A stretch of DNA of 48,455 nucleotides, taken from NCBI GenBank assembly GCA_900099715.1, contig FMTG01000018.1, forward strand, positions 1-48,455. Reading direction: 5' to 3'. Shown here in pieces: positions 17,901 to 25,193 of the stretch. The translations under genes were made by a program, and so were the position numbers. Positions within the stretch are counted from its first letter, which is position 1. The number at the start of each line of letters is the position of its first letter. The notes below the pieces were generated by a model, which saw only the letters and a program-made list of their open reading frames with translations, did no database searches and was not told where the DNA came from. The stretch is from Ruminococcaceae bacterium YRB3002 (GTDB lineage Bacteria; Bacillota; Clostridia; Saccharofermentanales; Saccharofermentanaceae).

Positions 17901-18628
17901 GTCATGCGCATCCTGTCACGGTCAGACACCTTACTTCCGGTCTGCATACACAGGAGAACGTCATGTGTCTCATAATCCTGTTTTGTCAGATAATGACAGT
18001 CATTCGTAGCTACGAGGGGAATGCCAGTCCGGTTGCTTATCCTGACAAGAGCCTGATTGATCTTAGCCTGTTCCGGCATCGTATTAGCCTGAACCTCAAG
18101 ATAATAATTGCCCTTCCCGAATATCCTCTCATACCTCAAAGCCGTCTCCTCAGCATCACGCTCCCTTCCTTCAAGTATCAGCGATGCCACCTTGCCTGCG
18201 GCGCATGCCGACAGACAAATCAGCCCCTCATGGAACTGCTCAAGGATCTCCTCATCGATCCTGGGCTTCCTGTAGAAGCCTTCGATATACCCCTTCGATA
18301 CGAGCCTGTTAAGATTCGCAAGACCTGTATTGTCTCTGGCGAGAAGGATCAGATGGTAATAACTCCTGGTCTTCTTATTGTCTGTACCCTGTTCACCCTT
18401 GATGAATCTGGATCCGGGAGCAACATAGACTTCGCACCCGATCACCGGGTGGATGCCTTCCGCCTTCATTGCCTTGAAGAAGGCCACTGTTCCGAACATA
18501 TTGCCGTGATCCGTAATGGCGCAGGAGGTCATGCCCATAGCCTTAACACGCTTGGCCAGATCCTTTATCCTGATAGCACCGTCAAGAAGACTGTACTCCG
18601 TATGAAGATGAAGATGACAAAAACTCAT
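14966..18628 (-). CDS. dnaE: DNA polymerase III alpha subunit DnaE
   Basis: A 1220-residue replicative polymerase. The N-terminal PHP domain opens with HLHLHTEYS (5-13). The palm carries GPGRGSGAGS (365-374) and the catalytic PDFDVDF (406-412), with a third carboxylate probably in KFDFLGL near 565. A helix-hairpin-helix region follows (GIRIGMSVIKGVGEG, then GIKRSAIE), and an OB domain near 1020-1100 (ATLSLEDMEGPYEGVVF). Length is usual for DnaE1/DnaE3 types. In Firmicutes DnaE works beside PolC, which is not in this window. A clear promoter (18661-18689) and GGAG site precede it, so it is transcribed separately from mtaB upstream. Confidence 0.96.
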   Translation of the reverse strand: MSFCHLHLHTEYSLLDGAIRIKDLAKRVKAMGMTSCAITDHGNMFGTVAFFKAMKAEGIHPVIGCEVYVAPGSRFIKGEQGTDNKKTRSYYHLILLARDNTGLANLNRLVSKGYIEGFYRKPRIDEEILEQFHEGLICLSACAAGKVASLILEGRERDAEETALRYERIFGKGNYYLEVQANTMPEQAKINQALVRISNRTGIPLVATNDCHYLTKQDYETHDVLLCMQTGSKVSDRDRMRMTTNDYYVKSETEIRQFFANLPEAVDNTELIAQKCEAEYDFNTIHLPTFDVPEGFESTAQYLTYLAYEGLEKRFKITPPTGSPDEYIKRLDYELEVINTMGYTDYYLIVWDFINYSKTHGVVVGPGRGSGAGSLVAYAVGITDLDPIRYGLVFERFLNIERVSMPDFDVDFADETRQIAIDYVTGKYGKERVAQVITFGTLGARSCVHDVTRVMDYPYETGDKIAKMIPSKPGITLTEAMEVNPDIRRLYDSDDDTRKIIDTALKLEGLPRNPSTHAAGVIISGIPITDIAPLATNDDTPVVQFSKYDVESVGLLKFDFLGLRTLTVLQDSLDLIRKNHGREMTLETIPLDDRNVYDMIGRGETLGVFQLESRGMTSFMKQLKPQSLEDIIAGIALYRPGPMDQIPRYVECRHDASKITYDHPLLEPILRVTYGCAIYQEQVMQIVRDLAGFSMGQSDNIRRAMSKKKKEIMEQYRNLFIYGGKDDSGKDVDGAIKRGVPGDVASKIFDDVSGFAGYAFNKAHAACYAVVGYWTGYIKYYYPVEFMTATLNSFRSELDKASGYITASDSMGIPILPPDVNRSYARFTTEEIPDGNGGTKMGIRIGMSVIKGVGEGQVRVIEEDRDANGPYKSFEDFLVRASKIGIKRSAIEYMIWASALDLFGYNRATMISTVQTEMDNLAVRNNRMMDGQLSIFDTMDQGNDFDSIKIYETEEYAPDVRLSYEKEAVGLYLSGHPLAQYRELIDRVTDYSIGDVRETIASGMEDSLDDDKTVIMSAIINKVSLRYTKSKTQMATLSLEDMEGPYEGVVFGKILDTVRPYMEPGSTCIIVGRRHLRGDEFSVFIDRMYPMDAVPDNLSRQVAARLAASKQGKTSRAEKTDGNAGVSVDAGTAAAGSAAYDDNGSRLMRIKFHKLPTSPEYRQLMNLLVYFHGTCPVDVIFTADNSVLRLDEVCNVEATPEVLEAIKRFVGDGNVMYISN

Positions 18629-18660
18629 GATAGAAACTCCAGACTACTTTTTCTGTCATG

Positions 18661-18689
18661 AGTATACAGCCTGCAGAGAAGATTATCAA
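18661..18689 (-). promoter_or_regulatory. Promoter of dnaE
   Basis: On the minus strand TTGATA (18689-18684), a 17-bp spacer and TATACT (18666-18661) are found 33 bp ahead of the dnaE start. They lie between the mtaB stop and dnaE. Both hexamers match sigma-A well. Confidence 0.75.
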
Positions 18690-18696
18690 TAGGAAA

Positions 18697-20019
18697 TTAA
18701 ACATTTGTTCGGGATATTCTGCCCGTCACTCCGTTACCTTCGCAGCCGAAGATATCAACAGATATAACGTCTCCCTGACTGACTGTTTTACCGCCTGTAT
18801 CGACTCTCGCTCTTACATGCCACGGTGTGTAGCCGGAGACCTCATTGCCTTCCTTATTCTCGACAATGATGTGACTCGCACTGCCGACCAGACCTGAAGC
18901 AAAATCAGCCTCAAGCAGGTCTGATATCTTTATCAGTTCAAGGGCACGTTTCTTCTTAACATCAGGAGCCACCTGATCCTTCATCCCGGCAGCCACAGTG
19001 CCCTCGCGGACCGAATACGGGAACACGTGAAGTTTGGCAAACCCGAGCCGCTTAACAAATTCACAAGTCTTTCCGTGTTCCTCATCTGTCTCCCCCGGAA
19101 AACCTGCTATCACATCAGTTGTCAGCGCCATCCCCGGAAACACTTCACGGAGCTTCGCAACACGTCCCTCATAGCCTTGAGTATCGTACCTGCGGTTCAT
19201 TCTGCTGAGCACCGTATCACATCCGCTCTGCAGCGACAGATGGAACTGTGGACAGAGCTTTGTAACGGTTCCCAGAGCCTCTATAAATTCATCAGTCAAA
19301 GACATCGGCTCCAGGGATGCAAGACGGATATTTGTGATTCCGTCAATGTCATTAATAGCTTTCAAAACGCGGTAAAGACTCATCACATCCTCGCCGCGGT
19401 CCTTGCCGTATGAACATGTGTGGATTCCAGTTATCACAACCTCTTTAAAACCGGAAGAAGCAAGCGAATTTGCCTCGGCAATTATGTCGTCAAAAGGACG
19501 AGATGCAACGCGCCCCCTCGCGAAAGGAATGATGCAGTATGTGCAGAACATATTGCAGCCGTCTTCGATCTTGATATAAGCACGGGTTCCTTCAGGTGAC
19601 AGGACAGTTCCAAAATCGTGATATACATCAGTTTTGGACACCTCAGGTCTTACATGCGAACATGCGTGATCGAGAGATGAATCTGATCTATTCTGTATGA
19701 ATTCTTCCACACGCTCAACAACAGTATTTTTATCTCTTGTTCCAAGGACGATATCAGCATCAAGGACCCCGTCGCTCATCTCAGATGCACATCCCATCGC
19801 AACCACAACAGCCGATGGATTTGCTCTGCCCATCTTGCGCAGGCTCTGACGCGATTTACGGTCAGCTTCCTGCGTTACCGTGCACGTGTTTACAATGCAG
19901 CAATCAGCACAAGAAGGGTCATCAGATATCTGATGCCCCTTCTCGATAAAAAGATTCCTTATTGCGTCCGTCTCGTACTGATTGACACGGCAGCCTAATG
20001 TCAGAAAGTATACTTTCAT
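18697..20019 (-). CDS. mtaB: tRNA t6A37 methylthiotransferase MtaB
   Basis: Radical-SAM enzyme that converts N6-threonylcarbamoyladenosine-37 to its 2-methylthio form in tRNAs reading ANN codons. The N-terminal UPF0004 domain has its three cluster cysteines at 10, 46 and 77 (TLGCRVNQYE, NTCTVT, MGCAS). The radical-SAM motif is CNMFCTYC (155-162), followed by IPFARGR. A TRAM-like C-terminal segment ends the 440-residue chain. The opening LGCRVNQYETD is the MtaB/YqeV form rather than MiaB. The start codon directly follows the aspS stop (TAA ATG) with little ribosome site of its own, so it depends on aspS translation and on the T-box. Pairing it with aspS is sensible because tRNA-Asn (AAU/AAC codons) is among its substrates. 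Confidence 0.93.
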   Translation of the reverse strand: MKVYFLTLGCRVNQYETDAIRNLFIEKGHQISDDPSCADCCIVNTCTVTQEADRKSRQSLRKMGRANPSAVVVAMGCASEMSDGVLDADIVLGTRDKNTVVERVEEFIQNRSDSSLDHACSHVRPEVSKTDVYHDFGTVLSPEGTRAYIKIEDGCNMFCTYCIIPFARGRVASRPFDDIIAEANSLASSGFKEVVITGIHTCSYGKDRGEDVMSLYRVLKAINDIDGITNIRLASLEPMSLTDEFIEALGTVTKLCPQFHLSLQSGCDTVLSRMNRRYDTQGYEGRVAKLREVFPGMALTTDVIAGFPGETDEEHGKTCEFVKRLGFAKLHVFPYSVREGTVAAGMKDQVAPDVKKKRALELIKISDLLEADFASGLVGSASHIIVENKEGNEVSGYTPWHVRARVDTGGKTVSQGDVISVDIFGCEGNGVTGRISRTNV

Positions 20020-21765
20020 TTAGGCGCGGACTTTGATGTGAACTTCACGGAGCTGCTGCTCTGTAACTTCTCCCGGAGCGCCGCAGAGGAGATCCTGAGC
20101 GTTGCCGTTCATAGGGAATGCGATAACCTCACGGATCGACTCTTCTCCCTTGAGGAGCATGATCATACGGTCAACACCGGGTGCCATACCCGCATGCGGC
20201 GGAGCACCGAACTTAAAAGCGTTGTAGAGAGCTCCGAATCTTGTCTGGAGTTCTTCCTCCGAGTATCCTGCAATCTCGAAAGCCTTCTTCATGATATCGA
20301 GGTCATGGTTACGCACAGCACCGGATGACAGCTCTACACCGTTGCAGACGATGTCGTACTGGTAAGCGAGGATATCTTCTGGCTTCTTTGTCTCAAGTGC
20401 CTCGAGACCGCCCTGAGGCATCGAGAAAGGATTGTGTGTGAAGATATACTTCTTTGTCTCATTATCAAATTCGTACATCGGGAAATCATTTACATAGCAG
20501 AATCTGAATGCATTCTCCTCGATGAGTCCGAGTCTCTTTCCGAGCTCGTTTCTGATCTGTCCCGCAAACTCACAAGCCTTAACTTCGTTAGCTGCGATAA
20601 AGAAGATCGTATCGCCCGATTCAAGTGAACCGAGTGTTCTGATCTCGTCCTTCATGTCATCAGGAATAAACTTATCGATAGGTCCCTTGTATGTGCCGTC
20701 TTCAAGGACTTCGAGGTAACCGAGACCGCCCATTCCGATCTCCTGGGCGAACTTAAGGAGCTTCTCGTGGAAGCCCTTGCTCATCTCTGCATGAACCTTG
20801 ATAGCCCTTACTGTCTGTCCGATAAAAGGCTTGAATGTGCAGCGCTGGAAGAAATCTGTTACATCAATGATGCGGAGAGGATTCCGGAGGTCTGGCTTAT
20901 CCGAACCGAACTCCAGCATTGCCTGCTTGTATGAGTAGATCGGATACGGTGCTTTTGTAACTTTTGCACCCTTGGGAGCAAATTTCTCAAAAGCTGCTGT
21001 GAGGATCTCCTCACCTGCCGCGAACACATCTTCCTGCGTAGCGAAGCTCATCTCAAAATCAAGCTGGTAGAACTCTCCCGGAGACCTGTCTGCCCTGGCG
21101 TCCTCATCACGGAAGCAGGGAGCGATCTGGAAGTACTTATCGAATCCTGACACCATCAGGAGCTGCTTGAACTGCTGGGGTGCCTGGGGAAGTGCATAGA
21201 ACTTGCCCTTATACTTTCTTGAAGGAACTATGTAATCTCTTGCACCTTCAGGTGAAGATGATGTAAGAATAGGTGTCTGGATCTCCAGAAATCCCATCTC
21301 CGTCATCTTCTGTCTGAGGAAAGAGATGACCTGGGATCTGAACACGATATTGTCCTTGACCTTCTTATTCCTGAGATCAAGATATCTGTACTTGAGTCTT
21401 ACATCCTCCCTGATTTCCTTTGAAGTCATGACCTCGAAGGGAAGCTGGCTGTATACCTTGCCGAGCACATCAACCTTATGAGCTTCGAGCTCTATAGTAC
21501 CTGATGCGATCTTAGGGTTATATGTCTCCTCATCCCTGTGCTCGATCAAGCCCTCGATGCTGATGCATTCCTCCTTTACAAGACCGTCAAGGAGTGAAGT
21601 ATCACGCATAACGACCTGAAGCACTCCGTACATATCTCTCAAGTCGATGAAAGACACTCCGCCGTGGTCTCTGATATTCTCGATCCAGCCTGCGACTCTC
21701 AGTGTCTTTCCGACATCTGCTTCGCTTATCTCACTGATAAGCACGTCACGATAGATGTTGCCCAT
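20020..21765 (-). CDS. aspS: Aspartyl-tRNA synthetase, probably non-discriminating
   Basis: Bacterial-type class IIb synthetase of 581 residues. The ATG at 21765 has GGAGG 9 nt ahead; the longer frame to 21795 would start inside the T-box terminator region. The order is an OB anticodon domain (about 1-110), class II motif 2 (CFRDEDARADRSPGEFYQLD, about 210-230), an inserted GAD domain (about 290-410), and motif 3 (HAGMAPGVDRMIMLL, about 530-545). Residue 34 is His in RDHGGV, the place where a His (His31 in Pseudomonas aeruginosa AspRS) favours acceptance of tRNA-Asn; discriminating E. coli AspRS has Leu. Together with the Asn-type T-box, this suggests it charges tRNA-Asn with Asp for later amidation by GatCAB. 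That last step is inference, since gatCAB is not in the window. Confidence 0.95.
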   Translation of the reverse strand: MGNIYRDVLISEISEADVGKTLRVAGWIENIRDHGGVSFIDLRDMYGVLQVVMRDTSLLDGLVKEECISIEGLIEHRDEETYNPKIASGTIELEAHKVDVLGKVYSQLPFEVMTSKEIREDVRLKYRYLDLRNKKVKDNIVFRSQVISFLRQKMTEMGFLEIQTPILTSSSPEGARDYIVPSRKYKGKFYALPQAPQQFKQLLMVSGFDKYFQIAPCFRDEDARADRSPGEFYQLDFEMSFATQEDVFAAGEEILTAAFEKFAPKGAKVTKAPYPIYSYKQAMLEFGSDKPDLRNPLRIIDVTDFFQRCTFKPFIGQTVRAIKVHAEMSKGFHEKLLKFAQEIGMGGLGYLEVLEDGTYKGPIDKFIPDDMKDEIRTLGSLESGDTIFFIAANEVKACEFAGQIRNELGKRLGLIEENAFRFCYVNDFPMYEFDNETKKYIFTHNPFSMPQGGLEALETKKPEDILAYQYDIVCNGVELSSGAVRNHDLDIMKKAFEIAGYSEEELQTRFGALYNAFKFGAPPHAGMAPGVDRMIMLLKGEESIREVIAFPMNGNAQDLLCGAPGEVTEQQLREVHIKVRA

Positions 21766-21796
21766 TTTCCATATCCTCCAACTATAGTTTTGCAAA

Positions 21797-21832
21797 TAAA
21801 AAGTCCTGAACGAACTTACATCCGTTCAGGAC
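21797..21832 (-). terminator. T-box-controlled terminator
   Basis: A perfect 10-bp stem (GTCCTGAACG 21803-21812 with CGTTCAGGAC 21823-21832) with a 10-nt loop, followed on the minus strand by TTTTTA. It lies between the T-box core and the aspS ribosome site, so it is the conditional terminator of this leader. Confidence 0.9.
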
Positions 21833-22055
21833 GAATAATCATATCCGCGGTGCCACCTGAATTACCGCTTTCTGCGGTCTGCTCTCCTGCTCCCTTAACG
21901 CGGGATGTGCGGCTCACCTACTTACCTGCACGGCTTTCAGATCGCGGCTGCTGAAGTGTTATTCTCCCGTCCTCTTTCCGCCCGCGCTTCCAGCCTGATG
22001 ACGCGATGCTCTCTGTGGCGATGATACGGGATACTTCTCTTCGTCTTCGCCTGTA
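21797..22055 (-). promoter_or_regulatory. T-box riboswitch leader of aspS-mtaB, Asn (AAC) specifier
   Basis: On the minus strand the T-box core GGTGGCACCGCGGA is read near 21857-21844. Stem I starts near 22045. Its lower helix pairs GAAGT (22037-22033) with ACTTC, and its upper helix pairs TCCCGT (22031-22026) with ACGGGA (21970-21965). Between them lie the loop-E partners AGTA and GAA (21964-21962), then T and AAC (21960-21958). This is the same geometry as the Bacillus glyQS leader (GAA-A-GGC-A), so AAC (asparagine) is the specifier. The bulge UGGC pairs with an NCCA end that has G73, which fits both tRNA-Asn and tRNA-Asp. A terminator hairpin ends the leader. An uncharged cognate tRNA would favour antitermination and raise aspS-mtaB transcription. 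Confidence 0.9.
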
Positions 22056-22061
22056 TTGCAG

Positions 22062-22090
22062 ATAGTATATGAATTATCTGCAAAAGTCAA
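22062..22090 (-). promoter_or_regulatory. Promoter of the T-box-aspS-mtaB unit
   Basis: TTGACT (22090-22085), a 17-bp spacer and TACTAT (22067-22062) on the minus strand. Transcription would start near 22055, just ahead of stem I. It begins right after the small reading frame that ends at 22099. Confidence 0.75.
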
Positions 22091-22098
22091 TGATCATG

Positions 22099-22230
22099 CT
22101 ATGTATTGTAATCTAAACACACGACATTCACAACGTAGTACCAGTAGGTCCCATCCTTACCCCACGAACCGGATGAAGCATATGAAGCCGCAGGGGTAAC
22201 CGCCATTAACATAACAACTGTCAGCAGCAA
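22099..22230 (-). CDS. Possible small secreted peptide or gene remnant
   Basis: A 43-codon frame just after the RNase R-family gene. It can be read from a TTG at 22230 (or an internal ATG at 22206) to TAG at 22099. The product has a hydrophobic stretch (LLLTVVMLMAVTPAASYA) like a signal peptide with an A-x-A-like end. Then comes SSGSWGKDGTYWYYVVNVV, which faintly resembles a choline-binding-type wall repeat, and CLDYNT at the end. GGGGAG and GAAGG lie upstream inside the end of the previous gene, but no start is convincing. It could be a real small ORF, coupled to the upstream gene, or the stump of a lost secreted protein. It fills the gap between the RNase gene and the aspS promoter. Confidence 0.35.
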   Translation of the reverse strand: MLLTVVMLMAVTPAASYASSGSWGKDGTYWYYVVNVVCLDYNT

Positions 22231-22231
22231 A

Positions 22232-24136
22232 TCAATGCCGCCTTCTCCCCTTCCTTCTTATCCTGGCAACAGTCTTCTGTTTGCGCCTTCCCGGACCTTT
22301 TGTTTTGTTAGTCGAATCCGGCCCGGATGAAGCATCTTCCGCCAATACGAAATCGATATGACGCCTGTCTTCGTCAACGCTGGAAACAATGACTCTGACC
22401 TTCTGCCCGATGGACAGTTTCTGACCCGTCCTCGCACCAACGGCCCGATACCGTCTGTCATCAAATATGAAGTGGTCTCTCATGGATCTGAACGCCACGA
22501 ATCCCTCCGCAGTACTCTCGAGCATTACAAAGAGTCCTGCATCGATTATTCCCGTGATGATGCCTTCGTATTCGTCGCCGATCTTGTCCTTCATGAACTC
22601 GCACACCTTAACATCGACAGACGCCCTCTCAGCCTCCACGGAATTTCTCTCCATATCGGAACTGATGGCGGAGATGTTCTCGACAAGCGGCGCGAAATGT
22701 TTTCGCTGGTCCTCGCCATGAAGACACGTCTTGATTATCCTGTGAATATAAAGGTCAGGATACCTCCTGATAGGACTCGTAAAATGGCAGTAGAATTCAG
22801 ATGCCAGTCCGAAATGTCCCAGATTATTCGACGAGTACCTCGCCTTCGCCATCGACCGCAGCAGCAATGTGTCAAGCGCCGGCTTCGCCTCTTCGTCAGA
22901 GATCGTATCCATATAATTGGCGATCATGAGCGGCGTTATCTTGCCTCTAAGATTGCCGATCGCCCCGTAGTACTTGGCCACGCTGGCAAACCTGGCTATC
23001 TTGATCGGATCAGGATCCTCATGCACACGGTAAACGAACGGGTAATTCATCTTGCAGAATTTCTCCGCGATGAACTCGTTCGCACATATCATGAAACTCT
23101 CTATTATCCCGTGACAGAAATTGATCGGATATGCCATAACCTCCGTCGGTCTCCCGTCATCATCAAGCAGCACCTTCGTCTCAGGCATCTCGAAATTGAT
23201 CGCGCCGCGTCTGTCCCTCATCCTCTTAAGAGCCTGCGCCAGCGTATTCATCTGCTCAAGCATATCGATGATCTTTCCGTATTCGATCCCGTCACCATCC
23301 CTTGGTTCCGTCAGGATACGGAAGCACTCGTTATAGCTCATACGCCTGTCGCTGACTATTATGCTCTCATAGACCTCGCCGCTCTCGGTTGCCCCCGTCT
23401 CGGAGTTAACCACCATCTCTGCTGTCAAAGTGAGTCTCGGCTTGTTCGGATTCAGACTGCACAGACCGTTGCTGAGCTTAGGAGGAAGCATCGGAACAAC
23501 ACGGTCAGACAGATAGACCGAGGTGGCTCTTCTCAGCGCCTCTTCATCGAGGTTTGTATTCTCTCTTACATAATTGGACACATCGGCTATGTGGACGTAA
23601 AGCCTCATGTGAGTGTTATCGATCCTCTCAAGGGAGATAGCATCGTCAAGATCCTTGGCTTCCTCCCCGTCGATCGTGATAGTAAGGAGATCTCTCAGAT
23701 CCCTTCTTCCTTTTTTGAGTTCCTCCGCGATCGACTCTTCCGTCGGATCGTTCGGCAGGTTCTCTATCTCCTTAATAACATTATCAGGAAAATTCTTCGG
23801 AAGGCCGAACTGCCTCATGACCGTCTCGATCTTAACATCGCTCTGTTCAGGGTTACCGATAACTTCGATTATCCTGCCGCGGTACTCACCCATGCTGTCG
23901 GGGTTTATGATCTCCGCCACCACCACCATATCGAACGGGGCTCCGTTCAGATCCTTTTGGGCGATCCGTACTGCTCCGAAGTCTCCCTCCCGGAATGCGG
24001 CATCCGGCTTGACCACGCCGCCGGAACCAAGCTCCCTGAGTATTCCGACAACCGTGTTCTTTACCTGTAAAGGTCCTCTTGGCGCTACATCGGAGTAACA
24101 GTTGGGTTCTGTATTGAAAGTATATTTGTTATCCAT
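22232..24136 (-). CDS. rnr: RNase R/RNB-family 3'-5' exoribonuclease
   Basis: A 634-residue hydrolytic exoribonuclease. The RNB domain begins near 145 with TIDGEEAKDLDDAISL, which holds the metal-binding Asp cluster (about 156-165). It includes the RRYPDL motif (SPIRRYPDLYIHR, about 480). An S1 RNA-binding domain follows (about 535-615), and the tail is very basic (KGPGRRKQKTVARIRRKGRRRH). The N-terminus is shorter than in full RNase R: the usual winged-helix segment and one cold-shock domain seem reduced to a single OB-like region (about 15-100). A GAGGTGAC site supports the ATG. In many Firmicutes rnr follows secG and precedes smpB-ssrA. Here secG is present, but a 750-bp insert separates the two, and smpB/ssrA are not seen nearby. 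Confidence 0.9.
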   Translation of the reverse strand: MDNKYTFNTEPNCYSDVAPRGPLQVKNTVVGILRELGSGGVVKPDAAFREGDFGAVRIAQKDLNGAPFDMVVVAEIINPDSMGEYRGRIIEVIGNPEQSDVKIETVMRQFGLPKNFPDNVIKEIENLPNDPTEESIAEELKKGRRDLRDLLTITIDGEEAKDLDDAISLERIDNTHMRLYVHIADVSNYVRENTNLDEEALRRATSVYLSDRVVPMLPPKLSNGLCSLNPNKPRLTLTAEMVVNSETGATESGEVYESIIVSDRRMSYNECFRILTEPRDGDGIEYGKIIDMLEQMNTLAQALKRMRDRRGAINFEMPETKVLLDDDGRPTEVMAYPINFCHGIIESFMICANEFIAEKFCKMNYPFVYRVHEDPDPIKIARFASVAKYYGAIGNLRGKITPLMIANYMDTISDEEAKPALDTLLLRSMAKARYSSNNLGHFGLASEFYCHFTSPIRRYPDLYIHRIIKTCLHGEDQRKHFAPLVENISAISSDMERNSVEAERASVDVKVCEFMKDKIGDEYEGIITGIIDAGLFVMLESTAEGFVAFRSMRDHFIFDDRRYRAVGARTGQKLSIGQKVRVIVSSVDEDRRHIDFVLAEDASSGPDSTNKTKGPGRRKQKTVARIRRKGRRRH

Positions 24137-24208
24137 GATCCGTCACCTCTTGAGTTAATTATATAACAGTTCGGCGGTTTTGAGAGTTAATCAGTATTCC
24201 GGAGTATA

Positions 24209-24345
24209 ATTCGCTACTGCGTTCGCTACGAAACGCCCATTATCAGGGTTTATAGCGAAAACGCACCGATATTCGCTATACCGTTCGCTACAGAGGACTT
24301 GTTTTCGCGGTTTATAGCGAAAATGTATTGTAATTCACTGCACCA
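24209..24345. repeat. 62-bp imperfect tandem repeat with internal inverted repeats
   Basis: Two copies (24209-24270 and 24271-24332) and the first 13 nt of a third. Each copy starts ATTCGCTA, repeats TTCGCTAC after a few bases and ends with TTTATAGCGAAAA. The TTCGCTATA and TATAGCGAA ends can pair, so each unit can form a hairpin. It lies between the RNase R-family gene and the frameshifted remnant; I see no coding sense in it. Confidence 0.8.
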
Positions 24346-24354
24346 TACCACCTG

Positions 24355-24727
24355 TCAAAACCATAGTCCTCCGTAATAACTCGGAATCTGAATAAACGGA
24401 TCATACTCCGTAGGAAACACAATATCATCAAGGCCTGCGAGTATTGCAGTCTTGATCTGCGTTACAAAGGTATTCACGTAGAACTGTGAACCATCTGCAA
24501 TATCCACAAATACAATATCCTTGCTTATTTTAAGTCCATTCTCTTCCTTTGGGAGAATCTACCAAATATTCTTTTTTGTGTTTCGAGTCAACATTTTTAT
24601 CACAAGGATCATAAGTTACATAAACCACGGCATGTCCTCTGGACTCACCAAAACTGCCATGCGGCATTTCCGTAAGGCGCTTGGTCAGATATGATATTTG
24701 TAATTCATGTAATCTATAGTCCAACAT
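24355..24727 (-). pseudogene. Frameshifted small hypothetical gene
   Basis: Two consecutive coding-like halves in different frames. The first half starts at ATG 24727 (MLDYRLHELQISYLTKRL) and runs through VVYVTYDP to a stop near 24530. The second half continues in the next frame from about 24553 (KEENGLKISKDIVFVDIADG) to TGA at 24355, ending PSYYGGLWF. Removing one G from the AAAGG near 24553 would join them into a protein of about 124 residues. The first half resembles, from memory, the N-terminus of an uncharacterised Lachnospiraceae family. The joined product is short and may itself be a deletion remnant. The upstream ribosome site is poor. A sequencing error at one base is the main alternative to a true pseudogene. 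Confidence 0.6.
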
Positions 24728-24820
24728 ACCCCGATTATAACTGCTGTCAACCTCAAAAAAGCTCCGAAAGAATACGAAAATCTCCGATAAAAGATACGAA
24801 AACCGAATTCGCATACACAC

Positions 24821-24852
24821 AAAAAGAACAGGACTCCCGCACCGGGAGCCCT
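24821..24852 (-). terminator. Rho-independent terminator of secG
   Basis: AGGACTCCCG (24830-24839) pairs with CGGGAGCCCT (24843-24852) with one mismatch and a 3-nt loop. It is followed on the minus strand by TTCTTTTT. It lies about 30 bp after the secG stop. Confidence 0.88.
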
Positions 24853-24883
24853 GCCAACAAAGCAACTTATATCTTCTAAACCC

Positions 24884-25135
24884 TTACCAGCCTCTATTAA
24901 CAGCCAGATAGAGCACAACTGAAACAATGGCAAAAAGAACTGCCGCGATACCTGTCCATCTCTTGAGCTGTTCCTCAAGGGAACGTCCCTTTGACTTGCT
25001 GTAGTATGAATCTGATGAAGCGCCTGCAACAACACCCATACCTCTGTCATTACCTTCCTGAGCCAGGAAAAGGATAACAATGCCAACCGCCAGGATGACA
25101 TCTACTATTGAAAGAATAATCTGCAGAACACTCAT
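24884..25135 (-). CDS. secG: Preprotein translocase subunit SecG
   Basis: An 83-residue protein with the SecG pattern. Helix one (about 3-24) is followed by FLAQEGNDRGMGVVAGASS with the family's Gly/Ser-rich loop. A charged stretch (KSKGRSLEEQLKRW) and helix two (about 62-80) complete it. It assists SecYE in protein export. A GGAGG site lies 7 nt ahead of the ATG. It has its own terminator, so it does not appear to be co-transcribed with the RNase R-family gene beyond. Confidence 0.95.
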   Translation of the reverse strand: MSVLQIILSIVDVILAVGIVILFLAQEGNDRGMGVVAGASSDSYYSKSKGRSLEEQLKRWTGIAAVLFAIVSVVLYLAVNRGW

Positions 25136-25193
25136 GTCACTGCCTCCATTCGTATAATCTTAATTAAAGCCGTTAGATAATACCATACACCAT

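Noticed and set aside
17771-18661. 296-residue plus-strand ORF
   Set aside because: Antisense to the dnaE PHP domain; no start site or recognisable motif.
21969-21971. GAC (Asp) as T-box specifier
   Set aside because: These bases fall in or beside the upper helix (ACGGGA pairs with TCCCGT), not in the specifier loop next to the loop-E GAA.
22358-24070. 570-residue plus-strand ORF
   Set aside because: It is fully antisense to the RNase R-family gene, which has all its catalytic motifs. The frame is rich in Arg and His, as expected for a shadow of a coding strand.
24530-24865. 111-residue minus-strand ORF read as one gene
   Set aside because: Its first third runs through the secG terminator. 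Only the part from 24727 looks coding, and it continues in another frame.
24884-25101. 138-residue minus-strand ORF overlapping secG (24685-25101)
   Set aside because: It is an out-of-frame reading of secG and its terminator.
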